Origin: Clostridiaceae bacterium
GTDB taxonomy: Bacteria; Bacillota; Clostridia; Saccharofermentanales; Saccharofermentanaceae
Length of the DNA stretch: 64,000 nucleotides
Direction of reading: 5' to 3'
NCBI GenBank assembly: GCA_012838315.1
Contig: DUPM01000088.1
Coordinates: forward strand, 1-64,000
The position numbers and the translations under genes are program-made. How positions within the stretch are numbered: position 1 is the stretch's first letter; every line of letters begins with the position of its first letter. The notes under the pieces are model-generated. The model saw nothing but the letters and a program-made list of their open reading frames with translations, had not been told where the DNA came from and made no database searches. Shown in pieces: positions 18,829 through 26,355 of the stretch.

Positions 18829-21049
18829 TGGGTGTCTCCGATCCTGAAGTCGAATCTTGAGACAATTGATTATTGGATGCGTCGCTTACACCCTTTTCAT
18901 CAGACTCAATCTTGTCGGCTTTAGCCTTCGTTCGCTTGTTGGTCACGCAATCCTTGTTGGAACACTTCTCATACTTTCGGCCACGGAATGCTTTTTGAAC
19001 CATATAGCTTTGGCATTCCGGACAAAACTTACCGTCAATCGGCAAATCCCAACTTATGAATGGACAGTTCGAGTCAGATCCCTTTTTATCACATGTATAG
19101 AAAATGCGACCTTTAAATTTTCTGGATTTGAGTGCGACTAAGCCGGATCCACAAATGGGACATTTGACCGGTACGGGGGTCTCAAGATTCTTCGTGTACT
19201 TGCACTCCGGGAAATTTGAACACGCTACAAACCGGCCGTATCTACCTTCTTTAATCAGCAGATCCCCTTCCTTACACTCAGGACACTTGTCTCCGGTCAT
19301 TTGAACTTGCATTTCAATTTTTGCAACATCTTTAACGGCCTTTTCAACTTGATCGTGAAAAGGCTGATAAAATGCTTTGAGCACCTCGACCCAGTTTCGC
19401 TTGCCAAGCTCAACATCATCTAAAGATTCTTCCATCGTTGCCGTAAATTTATAGTCGACAATCTGATCGAAATTCTCCGAAATCATCTTCGTAACAATCT
19501 CCCCGAGCTCTGTCGGATGAAGATACTTATTTTGCTTTTCGACATAAAGTCGCTCTAAGATTGTAGAAATCGTTGGTGCGTAAGTCGAAGGACGACCAAT
19601 ACCCTTTTCCTCCATCGCCTTAATTAAGCTGGCTTCTGTATATCTTGCCGGCGGCTGGGTGAACTTTTGTTCCGGGACCAGTGAGAGCTCTTTGAGCACA
19701 TCACCCTTTTCAACCATTGGCAACTTGGCCTTCGTACCTTCCTTTTCTTTTTCCTCTTGCTCGTCATCAATATCTTCGTACTGAGCAAGATATCCTTTAA
19801 AGATTATTGTTTCGCCTTGCGTTCTGAACATGTGATCAGAACATCGGATATCAAGAGTTAATGTATTCAGCTGAGCGGACGACATTTGCGAGGCAATAAA
19901 GCGATCCCAGATCATCTTGTATAGTCTATATTGATCACTTGATAGTGCGTATTGAATACTCTCCGGAGACAATTCAAAATGTGTCGGACGTATCGCTTCA
20001 TGGGCATCTTGAGACGCATTCTTGTTTTTAAACTTCCGAGGCGTCTTTGGCAAATAATCTTTGCCATACTTGTCCTCAATGATCGTCGCAGCGGCCTCAA
20101 CAGCATCCGCCGAAACACGTACGGAATCAGAACGAATATAAGATACTAGCGCAACCTGCCCGTAGCCTGACAGTTCAATTCCTTCGTACAACTGTTGCGC
20201 CACACTCATCGTCTTTCGAGAAGAAAAGCTCAATCGTCTGGATGCTTCCTGTTGTAAAGTACTAGTCGTAAAAGGTGCGGAGGGATGCGTACTCTTTTTA
20301 CCCTTTTTAACATTGTAGACAGAATAATCGTTGTCTTTGAGCTCGTTGATGACATTTTGAGTCTGCTCTTTATCTTTGAGCTTTATGCGCTCAATCTTAT
20401 CCGAATGAATCTCCCCCAAGTACTTGCTCTTGAAAGGAAAATGGATATCCGTGGGCGACAATTCTGCCGTCAAAAGCCAGTACTCTTCCTTCTGAAAGGC
20501 ATTGATTTCCGCTTCGCGATCAACAATCATCTTGGTCGCAACAGACTGCACACGCCCAGCCGACAAACCCTTGCGGATCTTTTTCCAGAGTAACGGGCTC
20601 AACTCATAACCAACCAATCGATCCAATATGCGCCTTGCCTGTTGTGCATTCACTAAGTCAATATCAATGTTTCTGGGATTCTCAATCGCAGCAACAACTG
20701 CTTTTTGAGTAATCTCGTTGAAAGAGATTCGATACGCCTTTTCCGGGTCAATTTTTAGTATCCCCGCGATATGCCATGCAATCGCTTCGCCTTCGCGGTC
20801 CGGGTCAGTTGCAATGTAGACTTGAGACGCCTTCTCTGCAAGATCCTTCAGTTCGCGAATAACCTTCTCTTTGCCACGCATGTTTATATATGTCGGTTTA
20901 AAATCACGTCTGACATCCACACCCATTGATGCGGATGGCAAATCACGAATGTGACCGACAGATGCCGCAATGACATAGTCTTTTCCAAGATATCTGCCGA
21001 TCGTTTTGGCCTTAGCAGGCGACTCCACAATTACTAAATTCTTGCTCAT
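18821..21049 (-). CDS. topA: DNA topoisomerase I
   Basis: TopA relaxes negative supercoils. The 742-residue protein starts N-L-V-I-V-E-S-P-A-K-A-K-T-I, the TOPRIM opening, and has D-P-D-R-E-G-E-A-I-A-W-H. The catalytic tyrosine lies in S-Y-I-R-S-D-S near residue 300. The C-terminal 130 residues carry three four-Cys zinc ribbons (C-P-E-C ... C-S-N-F-P-E-C; C-P-I-C ... C-P-F; C-P-E-C ... C-S-N-K-D-C), then a charged tail. The start is put at ATG 21049, which gives the standard N-terminus; its ribosome binding site (AGAGA) is weak. A longer reading adds 29 residues that fit nothing. It lies between dprA and trmFO. Confidence 0.96.
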   Translation of the reverse strand: MSKNLVIVESPAKAKTIGRYLGKDYVIAASVGHIRDLPSASMGVDVRRDFKPTYINMRGKEKVIRELKDLAEKASQVYIATDPDREGEAIAWHIAGILKIDPEKAYRISFNEITQKAVVAAIENPRNIDIDLVNAQQARRILDRLVGYELSPLLWKKIRKGLSAGRVQSVATKMIVDREAEINAFQKEEYWLLTAELSPTDIHFPFKSKYLGEIHSDKIERIKLKDKEQTQNVINELKDNDYSVYNVKKGKKSTHPSAPFTTSTLQQEASRRLSFSSRKTMSVAQQLYEGIELSGYGQVALVSYIRSDSVRVSADAVEAAATIIEDKYGKDYLPKTPRKFKNKNASQDAHEAIRPTHFELSPESIQYALSSDQYRLYKMIWDRFIASQMSSAQLNTLTLDIRCSDHMFRTQGETIIFKGYLAQYEDIDDEQEEKEKEGTKAKLPMVEKGDVLKELSLVPEQKFTQPPARYTEASLIKAMEEKGIGRPSTYAPTISTILERLYVEKQNKYLHPTELGEIVTKMISENFDQIVDYKFTATMEESLDDVELGKRNWVEVLKAFYQPFHDQVEKAVKDVAKIEMQVQMTGDKCPECKEGDLLIKEGRYGRFVACSNFPECKYTKNLETPVPVKCPICGSGLVALKSRKFKGRIFYTCDKKGSDSNCPFISWDLPIDGKFCPECQSYMVQKAFRGRKYEKCSNKDCVTNKRTKAKADKIESDEKGVSDASNNQLSQDSTSGSETPNE

Positions 21050-21120
21050 CGAATCTCTTTTCTCTTCAATTAAGGCCTTTCCGCCTTGCCGGTAAGTACA
21101 TTTTTGAAAATCATTTACCA

Positions 21121-22317
21121 TTATATACTTGAACACCGTGCAATTGTCAAAGAGAATCGATTCTGATATTCCGTTATTACGCCTGCCAAGAGCAATTCTG
21201 AAAGAATCGGAGCCATTTTATGAAATGGAATATGCGTGATTTGAGAGAGCTCGTCCGCAGTGCAGGACGCCTCACCAATTCCGAATTTGATCATTTCGAC
21301 AAGATCTGCATGCTGCACTTTTTCAGGATGAGTATCCAGTAAATTTCTCAGTTCATCTTTCTCCAGTCTTCGTCTTATTTCATCGTATTCTCTGGCCATT
21401 GCGACACCTGAAAGTCTGGCCAGCACATCCGAAGGTTCTACCAATATTTCGGCCCCGTCACGCAGTAAACTGAGGTTTCCTTTGTAACCTGAGTCAAATA
21501 TTTGTGAAGGCACAACAAAAACATCTCTTCCTTGCGCAGCCGCAAAAGAAGCGGTATGAAGTGTTCCGCTAAACTCTCCGGCCTGAATGACAACGACAAC
21601 ATCAGAAAGAGCAGACATGATTCGGTTCCTTGCCGGAAAATATTGCCTGATGGCTTTCTGCCCGGGTAACATTTCTGAAATGACCAGTCCCTCGGCACAA
21701 ATTTGCTCGTATACTGCCATGTTTTCTCGCGGATAGACTAGATCCGGCCCACAAGCCAATACAGCGATGGTCTTCGCATGATTCATTAGCGTCATGCGAT
21801 GCGCAATCGTGTCCACTCCTCGAGCGAGTCCACTAATGATTTGAACGCCTGCTTCTGCCCAGGCCCCCGTCAATACTTCTGTCGCTTGAATACCATATTG
21901 GCTCGGCTCGCGACTTCCGACCACAGCGATTGAACCCGTTCTGATGTTCAATTGACGTATGTCTCCCTTGCAGAATAACACCCGGGGCATGCCGCTGAGT
22001 GATCGGAATGTCTCCGGGTACTCACTGTCATCGACGGACACCGAGAACAGTCCTTTCTTCATATACTCTTCTGACTGACGCATGTACTGATCCCTTCGAG
22101 CGCTATATTCGAATAACGGTGCATATCGATCTTTCTGCGACGATTCCGTTATCACTTTTGACAGATAATTCTTGATTAGGTCATTCTTATATGCCAGATC
22201 TCTGATTTGGAGGAGAAGTCCCTCCTCCTCCAGTTTCTCGATAAGTGGTCGATTCAAGCATCGTTTGAATGTCATTTCAGCGACAAACAAGTCCGCCGAA
22301 AATGTGTCCTCTCGCAT
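21121..22317 (-). CDS. dprA: DNA processing protein DprA (Smf)
   Basis: DprA binds incoming single-stranded DNA during transformation and loads RecA. The 398-residue protein has an N-terminal SAM-like helical region and the Rossmann-type core with V-G-S-R-E-P-S-Q-Y-G, S-G-L-A-R-G-V-D-T-I-A-H, P-A-R-N-R-I-M-S and G-T-L-H-T-A residues near 160-300. The C-terminal 70 residues look like a winged-helix domain. The start is ATG 22317 with GGAGG five bases upstream. It follows comM by about 50 bases and precedes topA, the usual Firmicute order. Confidence 0.96.
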   Translation of the reverse strand: MREDTFSADLFVAEMTFKRCLNRPLIEKLEEEGLLLQIRDLAYKNDLIKNYLSKVITESSQKDRYAPLFEYSARRDQYMRQSEEYMKKGLFSVSVDDSEYPETFRSLSGMPRVLFCKGDIRQLNIRTGSIAVVGSREPSQYGIQATEVLTGAWAEAGVQIISGLARGVDTIAHRMTLMNHAKTIAVLACGPDLVYPRENMAVYEQICAEGLVISEMLPGQKAIRQYFPARNRIMSALSDVVVVIQAGEFSGTLHTASFAAAQGRDVFVVPSQIFDSGYKGNLSLLRDGAEILVEPSDVLARLSGVAMAREYDEIRRRLEKDELRNLLDTHPEKVQHADLVEMIKFGIGEASCTADELSQITHIPFHKMAPILSELLLAGVITEYQNRFSLTIARCSSI

Positions 22318-22368
22318 ATTCACCTCCATGAAAAAGTGGATGAGGCATAATGACTGCAGTTGGCACGA

Positions 22369-23961
22369 TTATTTCTTGTCCCGATATAAAAGTGCTTCCG
22401 ATATGTCGCTCCTTTGAACATCTATCTCCTCTTGATAATCTGCGATTGTTCTTGCAACTCGAAGAATTCGCCCCATCCCACGTGCCGAAATATGCAATTT
22501 GTCAGATGCCTCCGCCAGAAAATCAAGTTCGCTCTGAGCCACTCTGAACATGTCACCCAAATGGCCATTCCCAACCTGACCGTTGAGCATCATGGGGCGA
22601 TTCTGCTCTCTGCACCGTTGATACTGTCGCTCCCAACAAATACCAATTCTCTCCCTGTACTCATCGTTCTCATGTGCGGATGTATAGCTGAGCGACTCCT
22701 TTAAGCCGTCAATATTTACACGATACATTTCACAGAAAATGTCCATTCGATCGTAGATTGCACCACTAATACGATTCATATATTGCTGTCGACCGACAAT
22801 GCTGCAGGAACATTTCTCCGGTTCATCCAGATATCTTCCGCACCGACAGGGGTTCATCGCTCCTGATACAAGAATGGGGCGTTGTGATGTATCTCCTTGT
22901 GCGCTTGTCGCGGAATTAATTTCCTTCTCGTCAATCGTCGTGCGCAGCGAGTCTAATATGCGATTGGGAAATTCGGCTATCTCATCCAAAAACAGAATTC
23001 CACCTTGCGAAAGAGAGACAAGACCCGGAGACGAAGAACTAATGTCCCCATGCATTTGACGCATCCCGCAAGATTGAGGCACTTCAACAAACGGACGATT
23101 CCGATCAAGTAAATCCCGGGGGGACAATACCCCTGCACATCCTTTAATTTGCAAGCATCGCAAACGCTCATCATTGCTCATCGGAGGCATTAACTTCGAA
23201 AGCAGTTGCATAGCTGTGCTCTTACCACTTCCCGGGCTCCCGACCAATAGCAGATTGTGAAAACCTGCGGCGGCGAGAACAATCGCCCGCTTCGCTTTCT
23301 CCTGACCCTTAAGGAACGATATATCCATGACATGCTCTTGCCGGTTATCGAAATCACTCAACGGAAGCGCATACTCAGAACTCAAAACGAGTCCCTCATT
23401 CTTCAACGTATCATACAGGCGTAAAGCGGAAGGTTTTTCTTCATACGCGACACATCGAAATGCTCGGCATATTTGCCGGAGATTGCGCGCTCCAAAAGCG
23501 TGAAAGCCGCCTATGGCTGCTTCTTTCACTGTATCTTCAGGAATGATCGCCAGCACTGTCGCATCATGAATCGCACTCATCCTCGCCAACATCCCGGGAG
23601 TTGGACGAATATCCCCGGTTAGCGACAGTTCACCCATACAAAAGAGACGCACTCCATGCGGTATAGTAATCTGATTGGTCGCCGCTAGGAGACAAAGGGC
23701 AATCGGAAGATCAAATGAAGAGCCGCTCTTCTTCTCGTAGCTCGGAGAAATGGATATCGTGACACGTGCAGAAGGAAAAGAAAATCCGCTTTGCTTAATT
23801 GCACTCTTCACCCGTTGCTTTGACTCTTTGACAGATGAATCACAAAGCCCAACCATTTCAATAGTCGGGAGCCCGTTAACAACTGATATTTCAACCTGGG
23901 CCTCCACCGCATCAAAACGGTTCAGATAGGAAGTACTCACACAAGCATATCGATGATTCAA
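22369..23961 (-). CDS. comM: YifB/ComM-type Mg-chelatase-like AAA ATPase
   Basis: ComM is a hexameric helicase that promotes branch migration during natural transformation. The 530-residue product has the N-terminal domain with N-G-L-P-T-I-E-M-V-G-L, the Walker A G-S-P-G-S-G-K-S-T, Walker B I-L-F-L-D-E-I-A-E-F, the F-V-E-V-P-Q-S-C segment, and a zinc-type C-R-C-G ... C-S-C cluster. The C-terminal Mg-chelatase region ends with R-V-A-R-T-I-A-D-Y. I place the start at TTG 23961 with GGAGG five bases upstream; this gives the usual family N-terminus, whereas the ATG at 24015 adds 18 unlike residues. It heads comM-dprA-topA-trmFO. Confidence 0.93.
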   Translation of the reverse strand: MNHRYACVSTSYLNRFDAVEAQVEISVVNGLPTIEMVGLCDSSVKESKQRVKSAIKQSGFSFPSARVTISISPSYEKKSGSSFDLPIALCLLAATNQITIPHGVRLFCMGELSLTGDIRPTPGMLARMSAIHDATVLAIIPEDTVKEAAIGGFHAFGARNLRQICRAFRCVAYEEKPSALRLYDTLKNEGLVLSSEYALPLSDFDNRQEHVMDISFLKGQEKAKRAIVLAAAGFHNLLLVGSPGSGKSTAMQLLSKLMPPMSNDERLRCLQIKGCAGVLSPRDLLDRNRPFVEVPQSCGMRQMHGDISSSSPGLVSLSQGGILFLDEIAEFPNRILDSLRTTIDEKEINSATSAQGDTSQRPILVSGAMNPCRCGRYLDEPEKCSCSIVGRQQYMNRISGAIYDRMDIFCEMYRVNIDGLKESLSYTSAHENDEYRERIGICWERQYQRCREQNRPMMLNGQVGNGHLGDMFRVAQSELDFLAEASDKLHISARGMGRILRVARTIADYQEEIDVQRSDISEALLYRDKK

Positions 23962-24061
23962 GATGACCTCCGTCCGGTCAAGCGCAAAGAAATCATTCAG
24001 ACTCCAATAATACATTCGGAATCATTTACCCTCACGCAGCTGTTTGTTGTATGAATAATAT

Positions 24062-24090
24062 ATTAGAAAAAAGTTCCAGTTCTCACTCAA
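24062..24090 (-). promoter_or_regulatory. candidate promoter of comM operon
   Basis: Minus-strand TTGAGT (24090-24085), 17-base spacer, TCTAAT (24067-24062). Directly upstream of the -35 lie two AATTGTCG copies 19 bases apart, the position expected of an activator site. Confidence 0.4.
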
Positions 24091-24095
24091 TCTTT

Positions 24096-24124
24096 CGACA
24101 ATTAATTGGTTTTGCGACAATTAA
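24096..24124 (-). promoter_or_regulatory. direct repeat TTAATTGTCG, possible operator
   Basis: On the minus strand TTAATTGTCG occurs twice with a 19-base period, ending five bases before the -35 box of the comM promoter. A related inverted pair, CAATTGTC and GACAATTG, lies upstream of comEA at 42596-42622. A shared competence regulator is an inference only. Confidence 0.35.
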
Positions 24125-24230
24125 GTTGAAAACGGGACCAATGTCTTTTCGCTTGAATCGATAAAGTCGATTGTCCCCGGACATGATTTCATCAAATCCA
24201 AGTGTATAAATGAATATAATGACTTTAATG

Positions 24231-24260
24231 TGGTTGATTTAGGTATCTCAGTGGTATAAT
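24231..24260 (+). promoter_or_regulatory. promoter of ychF
   Basis: TGGTTG (24231-24236), 18-base spacer, TATAAT (24255-24260) with an extended -10 TGG. The start point would be near 24267, giving a leader of about 35 bases with a GAGG ribosome binding site. Confidence 0.6.
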
Positions 24261-24301
24261 ATGCCGGTGTTAATAAAACGTTTATGTAGTGAGGATAAAT
24301 A

Positions 24302-25393
24302 ATGAAGCTTGGAATTGTCGGTTTGCCGAATGTCGGTAAAAGTACTCTGTTTAACGCCATCACCAAAGCCGGTGCAGAATCCGCGAACTATCCCTTCTGC
24401 ACTATCGAGCCGAATGTCGGCGTCGTCGCCGTTCCGGATACCCGTTTGGATTTTTTGGCAACACTTTACAATCCGGATAAATACACCCCGGCAATTATTG
24501 AATTTGTGGACATCGCCGGATTGGTCAAGGGCGCAAGCAAGGGCGAAGGTTTAGGCAATAAATTTTTAGCGAATATCAGAGAAGTTGACGCTATCGTCCA
24601 TGTCGTTCGTTGTTTCGACGATCCGAATATTGTCCATGTCGACGGCAAAGCGGATCCCGCTCGCGACATTGAGACCATTGAGCTCGAGTTAGTCTTGGCC
24701 GATATGGAGTATATGATTCGTCGTCTGGACAAAGTCACCAAATCGATGAAGGGCGGCGACAAGAAGCTTGAGCCTGAGAAAGTTCTTTATGAGAAAATCA
24801 ACGCCGCTCTCGAAGAGGGCATCTCTGCTCGCCTTCTGGATTATGACGATGATGAGCAAAAACTCCTCTCCGAATTGTCCTTGCTATCAATGAAACCCGT
24901 CTTATATGCGTGTAACATCGCGGAGTCCGATATTGGCAATCAAGACCTGCCTTACGTAGAGATCGTTAAAGAGATCGCCGAGAAGGAAAACTGCCGATAT
25001 GTTGTTATATCGGCTAAAATAGAAGAAGAAATTGCCATGCTCGACGATGATGAAAAAGCCATATTCCTCACGGATTTGGGTCTTTCTCAAACCGGCTTGG
25101 ATCAGATGGTTCAGGTCAGTTATAACCTATTGGGCCTCATTTCTTTTTTGACCGCAGGCCCGACCGAAGTTCGCGCATGGACCATCAAGCAAGGCACCAA
25201 AGCGCCCGGAGCGGCCGGCAAAATCCACTCTGATTTTGAAAGAGGATTTATTCGCGCCGAAGTCGTTGCTTATAAAGACCTTGTCGAGTGCGGGACTTAT
25301 AATGCGGCCAAGGAAAAGGGCTTAGTTCGTTCGGAAGGCAAAGAATACATCATGAAAGACGGTGATGTCGTACTTTTCCGGTTTAACGTATAA
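24302..25393 (+). CDS. ychF: ribosome-binding ATPase/GTPase YchF (OLA1 family)
   Basis: YchF is an Obg-family P-loop protein that hydrolyses ATP and binds ribosomes, with a role in stress adaptation. The 363-residue protein has the P-loop [11 protein letters not shown] at residue 7, the G2/G3 region [16 protein letters not shown], the non-canonical N-I-A-E-S-D in place of NKxD (which explains ATP preference), and a C-terminal TGS domain ending in [16 protein letters not shown]. The length is normal. It stands alone on the plus strand. Confidence 0.97.
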   Translation: MKLGIVGLPNVGKSTLFNAITKAGAESANYPFCTIEPNVGVVAVPDTRLDFLATLYNPDKYTPAIIEFVDIAGLVKGASKGEGLGNKFLANIREVDAIVHVVRCFDDPNIVHVDGKADPARDIETIELELVLADMEYMIRRLDKVTKSMKGGDKKLEPEKVLYEKINAALEEGISARLLDYDDDEQKLLSELSLLSMKPVLYACNIAESDIGNQDLPYVEIVKEIAEKENCRYVVISAKIEEEIAMLDDDEKAIFLTDLGLSQTGLDQMVQVSYNLLGLISFLTAGPTEVRAWTIKQGTKAPGAAGKIHSDFERGFIRAEVVAYKDLVECGTYNAAKEKGLVRSEGKEYIMKDGDVVLFRFNV

Positions 25394-25414
25394 ACGTAAT
25401 TTCTATGTTTAACG

Positions 25415-25744
25415 CTATTCCGGCATCGTGCTATCGGTATCTGATTTATCACCTTGACTGCCGACTTGCTCCATCCTATGGACCATAAAACGAATCAACA
25501 ACAAAGTAAACAGATGCCAAAGCAGAATGAGCCCTTCAATTAAAATGAGTTGCGGTATGCTGATGACCGGACGAATGCGAATAAACACATACAACACCAT
25601 GGTTGAAGACAGATAGACCAAGCCCGAGGCACGTAACATCGTGCTTTGGGTTTTGTTTTTAGTAGGAATAATGACCCGACCAACGAGCAAGAATAATAGT
25701 GCGGCAATGACGATCCCTGCGAGAGCAATTTGTCCGAGACTCAT
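25415..25744 (-). CDS. small three-helix membrane protein
   Basis: A 109-residue protein with three hydrophobic segments at about residues 4-26, 40-60 and 66-90, and a short polar, acidic tail. No family motif is recognised. Its start codon overlaps the stop of coaE by four bases (ATGA), so it is the last gene of polA-coaE and is translationally coupled. It converges with ychF; 21 bases separate their stops and no terminator hairpin is obvious. Confidence 0.65.
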   Translation of the reverse strand: MSLGQIALAGIVIAALLFLLVGRVIIPTKNKTQSTMLRASGLVYLSSTMVLYVFIRIRPVISIPQLILIEGLILLWHLFTLLLIRFMVHRMEQVGSQGDKSDTDSTMPE

Positions 25745-26349
25745 ATTCTGATACCCCTTTCGTGCAATTGCTCTTTGATATGCTTTTCAACCTGGATGCG
25801 AAGCGCATCGAGATCTGCATTGTTGTCAATCAATACGTCTGCCAGTTCCGCATACTCTTCAGGAGTCATTTGAAGTGACATTCTGCGCAAAACATCCTCT
25901 TCCTCCATACCTCGCTCAATTAATCGATTCAGACGAAGAGAAACATCGGATTCAACCACCCACACCTGATCACAAACATCCAAAAATCCGTTTTTCACAG
26001 GAATCGGAACGTCCAAAACAACGATTTTTGTCAATTTCTCGGCTTCTTGTCGGAGTGATTCAGCGATTTCTGATAAGACATACCGGTGCACAATGGCCGA
26101 TAGGCGATCAAGTTTTGTCTTTTCCGAAAAAACCAGAGACGATACAAATTTGCGATTTAATGCCCCTCTAGAATCAATCGCTTTATCACCGAGCCATTCT
26201 CGAATCTCTTCAATGGCCGCTCCACCGACATCAGTGACTTCTCTGGATATCTCGTCTGCATCCAGTACGCGAACACCTTTATCAGCGAAAATTTTGGCAA
26301 CGGCACTTTTCCCCGTACCGATTCCACCGGTGATACCTATGACAAACAT
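25741..26349 (-). CDS. coaE: dephospho-CoA kinase
   Basis: CoaE phosphorylates the ribose 3'-OH of dephospho-CoA, the last step of coenzyme A synthesis. The 202-residue protein has the P-loop G-I-T-G-G-I-G-T-G-K-S at residue 4, the V-L-D-A-D-E-I-S-R-E segment, and D-V-P-I-P-V-K-N-G (the family has D-x-P-L-L-x-E). The length is standard. It follows polA by six bases, a common Firmicute arrangement (polA-coaE). Confidence 0.95.
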   Translation of the reverse strand: MFVIGITGGIGTGKSAVAKIFADKGVRVLDADEISREVTDVGGAAIEEIREWLGDKAIDSRGALNRKFVSSLVFSEKTKLDRLSAIVHRYVLSEIAESLRQEAEKLTKIVVLDVPIPVKNGFLDVCDQVWVVESDVSLRLNRLIERGMEEEDVLRRMSLQMTPEEYAELADVLIDNNADLDALRIQVEKHIKEQLHERGIRI

Positions 26350-26355
26350 ACCTTC

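Larger units (their letters stand above)
23962..24301. other. divergent comM/ychF control region
   Basis: About 340 bases without a gene. It holds the comM promoter, two direct copies of CGACAATTAA (plus-strand 24096-24105 and 24115-24124) just upstream of it, and the ychF promoter with an extended -10. I see no RNA gene. Confidence 0.6.

Noticed and set aside
24121-24366. 81-codon minus-strand ORF upstream of ychF
   Set aside because: Overlaps the ychF promoter and the start of ychF in antisense; no independent support.
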